Positions 8,775 to 17,559 are shown, counted from the first letter of the stretch. The stretch: 64,000 nt of DNA from Micromonospora mirobrigensis (GCF_900091555.1 NZ_FMCX01000003.1:186001-250000); one strand, 5' to 3'. The notes: generated by a model from the letters alone, not told the origin. Numbers and translations are program-made.

Positions 8775-9830
8775 TCAGTCCCAGGTGTCGGGGCGGGTCG
8801 GGTCGGCCACCTCGGCACCGCTCAGCACGGCCGCCGCGTCGCGGTCGTCGAAGCCCCGGGACGGCCAGCCGAAGTCGACCGTCAGGTGGGCCTTGGGGAA
8901 GCCGAGCAGTTCCATCCGCTTCATCTGGCCCTGCTCGTAGAGAATGGCCGGCCGGCCGTCGATCGTCGTGTTGCCCTGGGCCGACGCGTCGGCCGCCTCG
9001 ATCGCGTAGACGTACGAGACGGTCATGTCCGTGCCCACCTTCCGACCGACGATGGTGAACCGCGCGGTGAGCAGCCTCGGATAGCTGTCGGCGTCGACCT
9101 GGCAGCGGATCGACGCGCCACCCGGCACGGTCCGAAGGCGGACCGGGGCGGCACAGCGGCGCGCCTCGTCCAGCCGCAGCGCCTGCGCCGCCACGGTGAG
9201 CCCGGTGTCCCGGTCGGCCGAGACGGTGGCCCGGGCGTACACCCCGGGTGCCGGTTGCCACTGACGGACCTGGATCGGCAGGCCGTCCACGGTCAGCCGG
9301 ATGGTCCGGCCGTCGAAGCCCGCGTCGCCGGCGAGTTCGGCGACGTCCCAGGGCACTCCCTGGGGGGTGGATTCGCGCAGCGGCCGCGGCGATCGTGCCA
9401 GCTCCACGGTGACGGGCCGCCCGTCGCCGACGTCCAGCCGTACGCTCTCCGTCCCGCCGTCCCCGGACGCCCAGCCCAGGTAGCGGGCCTTGGCGGTGTC
9501 GACGCCGAAGTGCAGCAGCTGCGCGTCGGTGCCGAGCGTCTGCGGGGCGTCGGCGGCGCCCGGCGCGGAACGCACCAGCGGTGGAACCGCGCCGGCCGGC
9601 GCGGCCGGCCCGGCGGCGGTGAACGGCCGCCCCACGCCGGGCAGGCCCGGTCCGACGGCGACGCCGCCGAGCAGCGCCACCAGGGCGAGACCGCCGCCGA
9701 TCAGCGCGTGCCGGCGCCGCCGCCGGCGGCGGCCACCGGCCACCGACCGGGCCACCAGCCGGTCGGTGTCCACCGGCCCCTCGGCGTGGTCCCGGAGGGT
9801 ACGAAGAATGTCCTGATCCAGGTCGGTCAC
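8775..9830 (-). CDS. membrane-anchored partner of ECF sigma factor (putative anti-sigma)
   Basis: 351 residues from GTG 9830, whose GTGA overlaps the stop codon of the sigma-factor gene, implying translational coupling. The N-terminal 33 residues (DLDQDILRTLRDHAEG) are the cytoplasmic part, RRRRRRR is at 34-40, and one transmembrane segment spans about 41-60. About 290 extracytoplasmic residues follow, without a domain I recognise and with two widely spaced Cys. The layout fits anti-sigma-like proteins encoded after SigE-family sigma genes. There is no zinc HxxxCxxC anti-sigma motif, so binding to the sigma factor is inferred from position only. Confidence 0.65.
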   Translation of the reverse strand: MTDLDQDILRTLRDHAEGPVDTDRLVARSVAGGRRRRRRRHALIGGGLALVALLGGVAVGPGLPGVGRPFTAAGPAAPAGAVPPLVRSAPGAADAPQTLGTDAQLLHFGVDTAKARYLGWASGDGGTESVRLDVGDGRPVTVELARSPRPLRESTPQGVPWDVAELAGDAGFDGRTIRLTVDGLPIQVRQWQPAPGVYARATVSADRDTGLTVAAQALRLDEARRCAAPVRLRTVPGGASIRCQVDADSYPRLLTARFTIVGRKVGTDMTVSYVYAIEAADASAQGNTTIDGRPAILYEQGQMKRMELLGFPKAHLTVDFGWPSRGFDDRDAAAVLSGAEVADPTRPDTWD

Positions 9831-10321
9831 GGCCGGCTCCCGTTGGTCATCGGGGCGCCGACGCGCTCCCGGAGATGGGCGAGCGCCCGCATCGCGTGGG
9901 TGCGGACGGTGACCGGGGAGCAGTCCAGGATCTGCGCGATGGTCGCGTCGTCCAGGTCCTCGTAGTAGCGCAGCACCAGCACGGCACGTTGCCGGTCGGG
10001 CAGGCCGAGGATCAGCCGCCACATCTCGTCCCGGGTGGCCGCCTCACCGCCGAGGTCGCCCGGTTGCGGGCGTTCGGCGAACGTGTCGGTGGCCTGCTCC
10101 CGGTTCGACCGGCGCCGCCACCAGGACGCGTTGGCGTTCACCAGCATCCGGCGCACGTACACGTCGGGCCGGTCCGCCCGGGAGATCTTCCGCCAGTGCA
10201 GGTACGCCTTGGCCAGCACGTCCTGGGTCAGGTCCTCGGCCCGGTGCTGGTCGCCGGTCAGCAGCCGGGCCAGCCGGATCAGGGCCGGGCCGCGGCTGCC
10301 GACGTACTCCTCGAAGGTCAC
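9827..10321 (-). CDS. SigE-family ECF RNA polymerase sigma factor
   Basis: 164 residues. Region 2 (about 8-75: RLARLLTGDQHRAEDLTQDV, then YVRRMLVNANASWWRRR) and region 4 (about 103-155: LPDRQRAVLVLRYYEDLDD, then a helix-turn-helix with SPVTVRTHAMRAL) are both present, as in the actinobacterial SigE family of about 170 residues. The GTG at 10321 is the start, with GAGGAT close upstream. It is co-transcribed with the membrane protein downstream. No target promoter can be assigned. Confidence 0.92.
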   Translation of the reverse strand: MTFEEYVGSRGPALIRLARLLTGDQHRAEDLTQDVLAKAYLHWRKISRADRPDVYVRRMLVNANASWWRRRSNREQATDTFAERPQPGDLGGEAATRDEMWRLILGLPDRQRAVLVLRYYEDLDDATIAQILDCSPVTVRTHAMRALAHLRERVGAPMTNGSRP

Positions 10322-10362
10322 ATCCTCAAGACGCCGTCACCGGCGGCGGGCGTTGACCGCCG

Positions 10363-12153
10363 TCAGCGCCGGGTGTGGTCGCGGAACCCGCGACCGCTCT
10401 TGCGGCCCAGGTAGCCGGCGGTGACCAGGTGCTCCAGCAGCGGCGCCGGAGCGAAGCCGGGCTCGCGCAGCTCCAGGTAGAGCTCGCGCTGGATGGCCAG
10501 CGAGACGTCCAGCCCGACCACGTCGAGCAGCTCGAACGGACCCATCGGGTAGCCGCAGCCGAGCTTCATGGCGTGGTCGATGTCGTCGGCGGTGGAGTAG
10601 CTCGCCTCCAGCATCTTCACCGCGTCGTTGAGGTAGGGGAAGAGCAGCGCGTTGACGACGAAGCCGGACCGGTCGCCACAGACCACGCCGGTCTTGCCGA
10701 CGGCGGCGCAGATCGCGCGGGCCGTGGCGGTGGTCTCCGCGGAGGTGCGGATGGTCTGCACCACCTCGACCAGCGGCATCACCGGGGCCGGGTTGAAGAA
10801 GTGCAGGCCGATCACGTCGGCCGGCCGCTGGGTGGCCATCGCGACGTCGATCACCGGCAGCGACGAGGTGGTGGTGGCCAGCACGACGCCCGGCTTGCAG
10901 ATCTCGTCGAGGCTGGCGAAGAGCGCCTTCTTGACGCTCAGCTCCTCGATCACCGCCTCGACCACCAGGTCGACGTCGGCCAGGTGCTCCAGCGTCGCCG
11001 ACCAGTTGATCCGGCCCAGCGCGGCGTCCCGGTCGGCCTCGGTCAGCTTGCCCCGGACCACGCTCTTGTTCAGCGAGGTCTTCACCGTCTCGAAGACCTT
11101 GGCCGACTTCTCCGCGCCGCGGGTCACCGAGACGACCTCGTAGCCGGCCTTGGCGAAGACCTCGATGATGCCGGTGGCCATGGTGCCGGAGCCGACCACG
11201 CCGACCTTCGCGATCCCCCGCGCGCCGTCGGCGAGCGCCGGGCCCGTCGCGGCCGGGGTCTGCCCGTCGGGTACGACCACCGGGGAACCCGGCCGCTCGT
11301 AGGTGTAGAAGCCGCGGCCGGACTTCCGGCCGAGCAGCCCCGCGGTGACCATCTGCTTGATCAGCGGCACCGGTGCGTGCCGGCGGTCCCGCCCGCCGCG
11401 CCGGTACATGGTGTCCAGGATCTCGTACGCGGTGTCCAGGCCGATCAGGTCCATCAGGGCGAGCGGGCCCATCGGCAGGCCGCAGCCGAGCTTCATGGCG
11501 GCGTCGATGTCCTCGCGGGTGGCGTACTTCGCCTCGAACATGCTCACGGCGTGGTTGAGGTAGCCGAAGAGCAACGCGTTGGCGATGAAGCCGGCCCGGT
11601 CGCTGATGGTGACGTCGACCTTGCCGAGCCGGTCGCAGAGGGCCTCGACGTCGGCCACCACGTCGGCGGAGGTGACCACCGTGCGGACCACCTCGACCAG
11701 TTTCATCACCGGCGCCGGGTTGAAGAAGTGGATGCCGATGACCTGGTTGGGTCGGGCGGTGGCCACGGAGATCTCGGTGACGCTCAGCGACGAGGTGTTG
11801 GTGGCCAGGATCGCCTCGGGCTTGCAGACCCGGTCCAGCTCGGCGAAGATCCGCTGCTTGAGGTCCAGGTGCTCGGGGACGGCCTCGATCACCAGGTCCA
11901 CCGAGTGCAGGGCGCCCAGCCCCACCTGGAAGTCGACCCGGGCGTGCAGGGCGTCCCGGTCGGCCTCGGCGAGCTTGCCCTTGGCGACGGCCCGGTCGGT
12001 GGAGCCCTTCAGCGTGGCCCGGCCGCGCTCCAGGGCGGCCGCGGAGATCTCCACCGCCACCACGTCGATGCCGTTGCGGGCGAAGACTTCCACGATGCCG
12101 GCACCCATGGTGCCCAGCCCCACCACACCCACACTGGTGAACTCGCGCGCCAC
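10363..12153 (-). CDS. tandem-fused 3-hydroxyacyl-CoA dehydrogenase
   Basis: 596 residues made of two complete 3-hydroxyacyl-CoA dehydrogenase modules, about 1-290 and 312-596. Each has its own NAD-binding loop (GLGTMG at 12-17; GSGTMA near 320), the catalytic segment HFFNPAPVM and the C-terminal LGCGxPMGP dimer domain. It oxidises 3-hydroxybutyryl-CoA, or reduces acetoacetyl-CoA, with NAD(P). It starts with GTG 12153 after GGGGAGG. The gene stands alone between the sigma factor and FHA genes. A motif close to that of ccrA lies 35-44 nt before the start. Whether both modules are active is unknown; both keep the His motif. Confidence 0.92.
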   Translation of the reverse strand: MAREFTSVGVVGLGTMGAGIVEVFARNGIDVVAVEISAAALERGRATLKGSTDRAVAKGKLAEADRDALHARVDFQVGLGALHSVDLVIEAVPEHLDLKQRIFAELDRVCKPEAILATNTSSLSVTEISVATARPNQVIGIHFFNPAPVMKLVEVVRTVVTSADVVADVEALCDRLGKVDVTISDRAGFIANALLFGYLNHAVSMFEAKYATREDIDAAMKLGCGLPMGPLALMDLIGLDTAYEILDTMYRRGGRDRRHAPVPLIKQMVTAGLLGRKSGRGFYTYERPGSPVVVPDGQTPAATGPALADGARGIAKVGVVGSGTMATGIIEVFAKAGYEVVSVTRGAEKSAKVFETVKTSLNKSVVRGKLTEADRDAALGRINWSATLEHLADVDLVVEAVIEELSVKKALFASLDEICKPGVVLATTTSSLPVIDVAMATQRPADVIGLHFFNPAPVMPLVEVVQTIRTSAETTATARAICAAVGKTGVVCGDRSGFVVNALLFPYLNDAVKMLEASYSTADDIDHAMKLGCGYPMGPFELLDVVGLDVSLAIQRELYLELREPGFAPAPLLEHLVTAGYLGRKSGRGFRDHTRR

Positions 12154-12187
12154 GACCGGCCTCCCCTGGTTGACTCCGTCGTTGCCG

Positions 12188-12197
12188 TACTTAACGG
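12188..12197. promoter_or_regulatory. near copy of the ccrA/mutase motif upstream of the fused dehydrogenase
   Basis: On the minus strand CCGTTAAGTA matches 9 of 10 bases of CCGTTCAGTA, the core of the sites before ccrA and the mutase gene. It overlaps the palindrome AACGGCCGTT. Found by eye; significance not computed. Confidence 0.4.
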
Positions 12198-12306
12198 CCG
12201 TTGAGGTTATGCGCCGGAGTCTGCCACGTGACGCTCCGTTGTCGAGACGCCGTGGGATATTTCACCACCGCCGGCCGCGGCCGCGGGCCGAGCGGCGGGT
12301 GGACCG

Positions 12307-12768
12307 TCAGGACCGGGCCTCCACCTCCCGGGGCATCCCCCAGGTCGACCCGTCGTCCTGGGGACGGCGGTTCGGCGCGATCGGCAACGGCAGGGTCGGC
12401 CGGTGGGTCTGCCGCGCGTCGAAGCGGATCCCCACCGGGTCGGTACGCGCCATCCCGGGGTCGGAGAAGCGCAGCTCGCTGCGGCCCATCCGGATGACGT
12501 CCCCGTCGCTGAGCCAGGCCGGGGCGTCGATCCTGCGGTCGTTGACCCAGGTGCCGTTGGTCGAGCCGAGGTCGACCAGCGCCACGCCCTCGTCGGTCAC
12601 CTGAACGGTCGCGTGCTTGCGACTCAGGTGCGGGTCCTGAAGCACGATGTCGGCCGTCGCCATCGCCCGGCCGATCACCTGCTGGACCCGGCTGAGCCGG
12701 AAGCTCACCCCGCGCATCGGCCCGTCGGCCACTCTCAAGGTCGGAACGAATTCCGGATGATCCTGCAT
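12307..12768 (-). CDS. FHA-domain protein
   Basis: 153 residues. Residues about 20-105 form a forkhead-associated domain that binds phosphothreonine peptides: RVQQVIGRA, then LSRKHATV (Ser/Arg/His of the binding loop) and STNGTWVND. The C-terminal 45 residues are Pro/Arg-rich. It has no membrane segment or enzymatic domain, so it is likely an adaptor for Ser/Thr kinase signalling. The start is ATG 12768 after GGGGAG. It is divergent from the aldehyde dehydrogenase gene across 217 nt. Partners are unknown; no kinase is encoded nearby. Confidence 0.88.
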   Translation of the reverse strand: MQDHPEFVPTLRVADGPMRGVSFRLSRVQQVIGRAMATADIVLQDPHLSRKHATVQVTDEGVALVDLGSTNGTWVNDRRIDAPAWLSDGDVIRMGRSELRFSDPGMARTDPVGIRFDARQTHRPTLPLPIAPNRRPQDDGSTWGMPREVEARS

Positions 12769-12972
12769 GGACAGTCAGCTCCCCACCCACCGTCGCCGCG
12801 GTCAGCCTGCCACCCCACCGTAGTCGCCAGTACCCCCGCGTGGTCACCCCGTGTACGTCGGGTGGTCGACTTCCGTTCACCGGTCCGGTCAGTTGCGCCG
12901 GCAGCGGCGTCACCGGCGGCGGCGCGTACGTCCGTCGATCCGCGACCCCTACCGGCCGGTAAGGAGCGGGTC

Positions 12973-12978
12973 TAGACT
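12973..12978 (+). promoter_or_regulatory. -10 box of leaderless aldehyde dehydrogenase gene
   Basis: TAGACT ends 7 nt before the ATG at 12986, so transcription would begin at or next to the start codon. The only purine-rich Shine-Dalgarno candidate (GGAG) is about 20 nt away, too far to act. Confidence 0.55.
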
Positions 12979-12985
12979 CCAGGCC

Positions 12986-14485
12986 ATGACGGCTGTGCAT
13001 GTCCCGGGAGCCCCCGCCATCTCCGCCGGCCAACTGGTCTCCACCAGCCCGGCCACCGGCGCCGAGGCCGGCCGGGTGCCGGTCACCGACCCGCCCGACG
13101 TCACCGCGGCGGTCGACCGGGCCCGGGCCGCCGGCCAGTGGTGGGCCGGGCTCGGTTTCACCGGGCGCCGCGAACGGCTGCTGCGCTGGCGGTCCCTGCT
13201 CGCCCAGCGGATCGAGCAGCTCGCCCAGCTGGTCCACGACGAGGGCGGCAAGCCGGTCGCCGACGCGATCGTCGAGATCACCACCGCGATCGAGCACATC
13301 GACTGGGCCGCGCGCAACGCCGGCCGGGTGCTCGGCCCGCGTCGGGTCCGGTCCCGGCTGATCCTCGCCGAGTTCGCAGGCCACCTCGAATACCAGCCGT
13401 ACGGGGTGATCGGCGTGATCGGCCCGTGGAACTACCCGGTCTTCACCCCGGTCGGCTCCGCCGCGTACGCGCTGGCCGCCGGCAACGCGGTGGTCTTCAA
13501 GCCCAGCGAGTACACCCCGACCGTCGGCCAGTGGCTGGTCGACAGCTTCGCCGAGGTGACGCCGGAGCACCCGGTGTTCAGCGCCGTGCACGGGCTCGGC
13601 GACGTGGGCGCCGCGCTCTGCCGCTCCGGCGTGGACAAGGTGGCTTTCACCGGCTCCACGGCGACGGCCAGGAAGGTGATGGCCGCCTGCGCCGAGTCGC
13701 TGACCCCGGTGCTGATCGAGGCCGGCGGCAAGGACGCGATGATCGTCGACTCCGACGCCGACCTGGACGCCGCCGCGGAGGCGTGCGTCTGGGGCGCGCT
13801 GACCAACGCTGGGCAGACCTGCATCGGCATCGAGCGGGTGTACGCGGTGGAGCCGGTCTACGACGCCTTCGTCGCCAAGGTGGTCGAGCGGGCCGGCCGA
13901 CTGACCGTGGGCGCCGAGGGCGCCGACATCGGCCCGATCACCATGCCGAGCCAGGTCGACGTGATCCGCCGGCACATCGACGACGCGCTGGCCCGGGGTG
14001 GCCGGGCCGTCCTCGGCGGGGCGGACGCCGTGCAGCCGCCGTACGTCCACCCGACCGTGCTGGTCGACGTCCCGGAGGACTCGTCGGCGATCCGCGAGGA
14101 GACGTTCGGCCCGACGGTGACCGTCACCCGGGTCCGCGACGCCGACGAGGCCGTACACCGGGCCAACGCCCTGTCGTACGGCCTCGGAGGTTCGGTCTTC
14201 GGTCGGGCCCGCGCGGTGGCGATCGCCCGGCGGCTGCGTTCGGGCATGGCCTCGGTCAACTCGGCGCTCACCTTCGCCGGCATGTCCACCCTGCCGTTCG
14301 GCGGGGTGGGCGACTCCGGCTTCGGCCGCATCCACGGCGAGGACGGCCTGCGCGAGTTCAGCCGGCCCAAGGCGATCACCCGACGGCGGGCCCGGTCACT
14401 GCTGCCATCGATGACCTTCGAGCGGACCCCGGCCGACGTGGCCCGCCTGGTCAAGGCCGTCAAACTGATGTACGGCCGGCGCTGA
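12986..14485 (+). CDS. NAD(P)-dependent aldehyde dehydrogenase
   Basis: 499 residues with the full ALDH fold. Visible are the cofactor and anion-hole segment GVIGPWNYPV, AGNAVVFKPSEYTP, the NAD loop FTGSTATARKV, the catalytic-base region VLIEAGGKDAMIVD (Glu) and the nucleophile region NAGQTCIGIERV (Cys). The C-terminus with MTFERTP and VKLMYGRR matches the actinobacterial succinate-semialdehyde-dehydrogenase-like class. It oxidises an aldehyde to the acid; the substrate is not clear. ATG 12986 is chosen because TAGACT lies just upstream and earlier codons add only Arg-rich filler. It is convergent with nucS. Confidence 0.9.
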   Translation: MTAVHVPGAPAISAGQLVSTSPATGAEAGRVPVTDPPDVTAAVDRARAAGQWWAGLGFTGRRERLLRWRSLLAQRIEQLAQLVHDEGGKPVADAIVEITTAIEHIDWAARNAGRVLGPRRVRSRLILAEFAGHLEYQPYGVIGVIGPWNYPVFTPVGSAAYALAAGNAVVFKPSEYTPTVGQWLVDSFAEVTPEHPVFSAVHGLGDVGAALCRSGVDKVAFTGSTATARKVMAACAESLTPVLIEAGGKDAMIVDSDADLDAAAEACVWGALTNAGQTCIGIERVYAVEPVYDAFVAKVVERAGRLTVGAEGADIGPITMPSQVDVIRRHIDDALARGGRAVLGGADAVQPPYVHPTVLVDVPEDSSAIREETFGPTVTVTRVRDADEAVHRANALSYGLGGSVFGRARAVAIARRLRSGMASVNSALTFAGMSTLPFGGVGDSGFGRIHGEDGLREFSRPKAITRRRARSLLPSMTFERTPADVARLVKAVKLMYGRR

Positions 14486-14521
14486 GCCCGCGCCGCTCAC
14501 GGCCCCGGCCGGTGCGGCGGC

Positions 14522-15181
14522 TCAGAAGAGCGTCAGCTCGTCGCGCTCGATGCCACGCAGCTTGTCGTAGTCGACGACCACGCAGCGGATGCCCCGGTCG
14601 GTGGCGAGCACCCGGGCCTGCGGCTTGATCTCCTGCGCCGCGAACACCCCGCTCACCGGGGCGAGCAGCGGATCGCGGTTCATCAGCTCCAGATAGCGGG
14701 TGAGCTGCTCGACGCCGTCGATCTCACCGCGCCGCTTCACCTCCACCGCCACCGCGCCGGAGTTGGCGTCCCGGCAGAGCAGGTCGACCGGGCCGATGGC
14801 CGTCATGTACTCCCGCCGGACCAGGGTGAAGCCCTCGCCCAACGTGGTCGGGTTGGCGGCCAGCAGCTCCTGGAGGTGCGCCTCCACGCCGTCCTTGCGC
14901 AGCCCCGGGTCGACGCCCAGCTCGTACGAGGTGTCCTGGAAGACCTCCTCCAGGGTGATCCGCAGTTCCTCGCCGGCCTTGTTCACCACCCGCCAGACGC
15001 CGGGGGCCTCCTCCAGCCGGCACGGCGGGCTCATCCAGTTCAGCGGCTTGTACGCCCGGTCGTCGGCGTGGATCGACACCGACCCGTCCGCCTTCACCAT
15101 CAACAGCCGGGTGGCCAGCGGCAGGTGAGCCGAGAGCCGTCCGACATAGTCCACCGAGCACTTCGCAATGACCAACCGCAC
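14522..15181 (-). CDS. nucS: mismatch-specific endonuclease NucS/EndoMS
   Basis: 219 residues, family length. The N-terminal domain begins [16 protein letters not shown] and carries [15 protein letters not shown], the DNA-binding part. The C-terminal RecB-like nuclease has the D-ExK type signature VDLLCRDAN...[13 protein letters not shown] and QLTRYLEL. NucS cuts both strands at mismatches and is the main replication-fidelity repair system in actinobacteria, which lack MutS/MutL. The GTG at 15181 is chosen because homologues begin at this point; TACCCT ends 6 nt upstream, suggesting a leaderless gene. The extreme C-terminal RDELTLF fits a beta-clamp-binding tail. Confidence 0.95.
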   Translation of the reverse strand: MRLVIAKCSVDYVGRLSAHLPLATRLLMVKADGSVSIHADDRAYKPLNWMSPPCRLEEAPGVWRVVNKAGEELRITLEEVFQDTSYELGVDPGLRKDGVEAHLQELLAANPTTLGEGFTLVRREYMTAIGPVDLLCRDANSGAVAVEVKRRGEIDGVEQLTRYLELMNRDPLLAPVSGVFAAQEIKPQARVLATDRGIRCVVVDYDKLRGIERDELTLF

Positions 15182-15252
15182 CCGACGAGGGTAGCCGAGG
15201 GGCCGGCCCGCGCCGACGAGCGGCACTGGCGCGCCGGTGCGATGCTGAGATC

Positions 15253-15870
15253 GTGCTCGAAGTCCTCACCGGCTCCGGCCTGGCCGCATCGGCCGGGCTG
15301 AACGCCTACATCCCCCTCCTCCTGATGGGCGTACTCGCCCGCTACACCGATCTGGTCGACCTGCCCAGCGGCTGGCAGTGGCTGGGCAACGGCTGGGTGA
15401 TCGGCATCCTCGCCGTGCTGCTCGCCGTCGAGGTGGTGGCCGACAAGGTGCCGGTGGTCGACCATTTCAACGACGTGTTGCAGACCGTCGTCCGGCCGAC
15501 CGCCGGCGGCCTGGCCTTCGGCGCCGGCTCCACCTCGGAGACCGTCACGGTCAGCAACCCGGACACGTTCTTCTCCTCCCACCAGTGGGTGCCGGTGGTC
15601 ACCGGCGTCCTCATCGCGCTCGGCGTGCACCTGCTCAAGTCGGCGGCCCGGCCGGTCATCAACGCGACCACCGCCGGGTTCGGCGCGCCGGTGGCCAGCA
15701 CCGCCGAGGACGCGACCAGCGCGGTGATGTCGGTGGTGGCGCTCCTGCTGCCGGTGCTGGTGCTGGTCTTCCTGGTCGGGTTGGTCGGGTTCCTGTTCTG
15801 GTTCCTGCGGCGGCGCAAGGACCGGCAGCGGGAGCGGGCGGCTGCTCGGGGGGCTGGGTTCCGGGTCTAG
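15253..15870 (+). CDS. DUF4126-family membrane protein
   Basis: 205 residues with four to five hydrophobic segments: residues about 5-30 ([14 protein letters not shown]), 45-65, 115-130, 155-185, and a basic cytoplasmic tail ([15 protein letters not shown]). The pattern, including the short [12 protein letters not shown] start and [13 protein letters not shown], is that of the DUF4126 family, widespread and uncharacterised. It starts at GTG 15253. The nucS gene is divergent at 72 nt. No enzymatic motif is visible. Confidence 0.75.
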   Translation: MLEVLTGSGLAASAGLNAYIPLLLMGVLARYTDLVDLPSGWQWLGNGWVIGILAVLLAVEVVADKVPVVDHFNDVLQTVVRPTAGGLAFGAGSTSETVTVSNPDTFFSSHQWVPVVTGVLIALGVHLLKSAARPVINATTAGFGAPVASTAEDATSAVMSVVALLLPVLVLVFLVGLVGFLFWFLRRRKDRQRERAAARGAGFRV

Positions 15871-15897
15871 TTCTGTTCTTGCCGGTCGGCGGGTCGG

Positions 15898-15973
15898 GGG
15901 CTCGGGGGCGAGCGTCCCCGGCTCCGGGCGGTCAGGCTTGATCCCTGCGCCGGGGACGCTCGCCCCCGAGCCC
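15898..15973. repeat. 25-bp perfect inverted repeat
   Basis: Arms at 15898-15922 and 15949-15973 are exact reverse complements (GGGCTCGGGGGCGAGCG on, closing with CCCCGGC) around a 26-nt loop. It stands between two convergent genes, 28 nt after the DUF4126 stop. It could be a bidirectional terminator, but it is much longer than needed; a small mobile remnant is possible. No target-site duplication is evident. Confidence 0.9.
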
Positions 15974-16024
15974 GTCGTGGTCGGGCTGGTGTCCGTCGCT
16001 TCGGCGTTCGGCCGTGGAGATGCT

Positions 16025-16057
16025 GCTGGCCGGCACCCGTCAAGGGTGCCGGCCAGC
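16025..16057. terminator. bidirectional terminator
   Basis: Perfect 14-bp stem GCTGGCCGGCACCC / GGGTGCCGGCCAGC with a 5-nt loop (GTCAA), 14 nt beyond the stop codon of the secreted lysozyme-fold gene on the minus strand. Confidence 0.8.
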
Positions 16058-16070
16058 GTTCGTTCATGGG

Positions 16071-16661
16071 TCAGTTGTTCCAGTGCTGGGCGACGAGGTC
16101 GGCGGCCTGCTGCTCCCACTGGGCGTAGGCGTCGGGGTAGGCCGAGACCTGGACGGTCTGGGCGGCGTCGGTCAGGGGCATGTCCTGCCAGCCGTCGACC
16201 TGCTTCAGACCCTTCAGGAACGCCGTCGTCGAGTAGGCCGGGTCGGTGATCTGCTCCGGGCTGCCCCAACCACTGGACGGGCGCTGCTGGAACAGGCCCA
16301 GCGAATCGTGGTCGTTCTTGTCGCCCAGGTGACCCAGGTTCTCCAGCTTCGACTCCTGCAGGCTCGTCGCGATCGAGATCACCGCGGCCCGCTCCGGCAG
16401 ACCGGCCTTCTTCGTGGCGGCGATGATCGCCTTGGCGTTGGCGGTCTGCTCGTCGTTCAGGTCGATGTGCGACTGGGTGCCCTGCACACCGTGCGGGATC
16501 AGCGCCTTCGCGTCCACGCCCGGCTTGTCGGCCTGCACCGCGGCGACCGGGGAGGCGTGCACCGGCTCAGCAGCGTGAGCGGCAGCCGGACCGGCGAACA
16601 CACCACCGGTGAAAGCAAGACCAGCAATACCCAGCACACTCTTGGTCAGCATCTTGTTCAT
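16071..16661 (-). CDS. secreted lysozyme-fold (transglycosylase-like) protein
   Basis: 196 residues. The signal peptide is residues 1-30 (KSVLGIAGLAFTGGVF, cleavage after AHA). A mature region of about 165 residues contains ISIATSLQESKLENLG, with the Glu expected of lysozyme/transglycosylase folds, then DSLGLFQQRPSSGWG and YAQWEQQAADL. Such domains are found alone or at the ends of actinobacterial cell-wall hydrolases. It probably cleaves or binds peptidoglycan outside the cell. The ATG at 16661 follows AAGGAG by 8 nt. A leader of several hundred nucleotides with hairpins precedes it. Activity is inferred. Confidence 0.8.
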   Translation of the reverse strand: MNKMLTKSVLGIAGLAFTGGVFAGPAAAHAAEPVHASPVAAVQADKPGVDAKALIPHGVQGTQSHIDLNDEQTANAKAIIAATKKAGLPERAAVISIATSLQESKLENLGHLGDKNDHDSLGLFQQRPSSGWGSPEQITDPAYSTTAFLKGLKQVDGWQDMPLTDAAQTVQVSAYPDAYAQWEQQAADLVAQHWNN

Positions 16662-17186
16662 GACGAAGCTCCTTGGGGTTGGCGCGCCACCCGAGGGGGA
16701 TCAGGCGACGCGCAAGCACCGTCAGGCGCTCAAAAAGATCCAGGGAAAAGTCTCTGGGGGGCGGTCGCGGACCCTGAGGGCTCATCGCGACCAGCACCGG
16801 TTCCTGCCAGCCACCCGAACCCGTAGGGCTCGTCGTGGCGGCGGACCATGTGTAACGACCTCGGACCCGGGATCATTCCGGGGCCCGGCCCGATCCGTCG
16901 GGGCATCGGCGCTGGCAGCCGGGGGTGCTGCTGCGGTCGTCCAGAGGGTGTAGCGGCCCGGGGCCGGCCGCCATTCCACCGCGCGGTCCGGAAGAAACGG
17001 ACATCCGGCTCCTAACCGCCCAGGTGGCGAGCGGAGGGAAGACTTCGCTGCTCGATCCTGCGAGGAAGTGGCCCATGGATGCCGGAAGTCCGGGGCGGCA
17101 CTCCTGGGGGTGAGCGGATCGGAATCCACAGGGACAAACCTCACCAATTACCTAGCATCGGGACAAGAGTCGAGAGGGAGGTCGCC
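16662..17186. other. long structured divergent intergenic region
   Basis: 525 nt between the secreted-protein gene (minus) and the DUF1540 gene (plus), with no convincing gene. It is rich in inverted repeats, for example GGTCGCG / CGCGACC (16763-16792) in the minus-strand leader, and, on the plus strand, GTCCG / CGGAC followed by CGCC / GGCG (about 16986-17030). A -10-like TAGCAT lies at about 17153 for the plus gene. A structured regulatory leader is possible; I could not match it to a known riboswitch. Confidence 0.5.
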
Positions 17187-17483
17187 GTGACCGCAGCGAT
17201 GGAGATGCCCCGGGTGCAGGAGTGCGTGGCGACCTCCTGTGCCTACAACCAGACGAACGCCTGCCACGCGTTCGCGATCACGATCGGCAGCAGCAGCCAC
17301 GCGCACTGCCACACCTTCATCGAGATGCCGGTCCGCGGTGGGATCGAGACCCTGATCGCCCAGGTCGGGGCCTGCCAGCGATCGGACTGCCGGCACAACT
17401 CCGAATTGGAGTGCCACGCCCCGTCGATCCGGGTCGGCCCGGACAACGACGGCGCGGACTGCATGACCTACACCGCCCGCTGA
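17187..17483 (+). CDS. DUF1540 double-repeat cysteine-rich protein
   Basis: 98 residues from GTG 17187, which follows GAGAGGGAGG. It carries two DUF1540 modules: VQECVATSCAYNQTNACHA (residues about 9-27) and VGACQRSDCRHNSELECHA (about 59-77). Each has C-x4-C-x7-C spacing and is followed by a short beta segment ending in Cys, likely metal sites. DUF1540 proteins are small, widespread in actinobacteria and Firmicutes, and of unknown function. It is convergent with the mutase gene. Confidence 0.85.
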   Translation: MTAAMEMPRVQECVATSCAYNQTNACHAFAITIGSSSHAHCHTFIEMPVRGGIETLIAQVGACQRSDCRHNSELECHAPSIRVGPDNDGADCMTYTAR

Positions 17484-17559
17484 CCGGCCCGACCCCGGCC
17501 ACCGGGGACAGCAACCACCGGAGACAGGAGCGAACCGGGGACGGCGCCGGGGCCGAGGC

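Noticed and set aside
12191-14335. Long minus-strand open frame (about 700 codons) over FHA and ALDH genes
   Set aside because: It runs against two clear domain proteins and reads as Gly/Arg/Asp filler; shadow of the ALDH gene.
16662-17060. ydaO (c-di-AMP) riboswitch before the secreted lysozyme-fold gene
   Set aside because: The expected blocks (GGGGAACC-like, GGGGTGAATC-like, GACAGCTAACC) are absent on the minus strand; the weak plus-strand likeness is not in front of a wall hydrolase.
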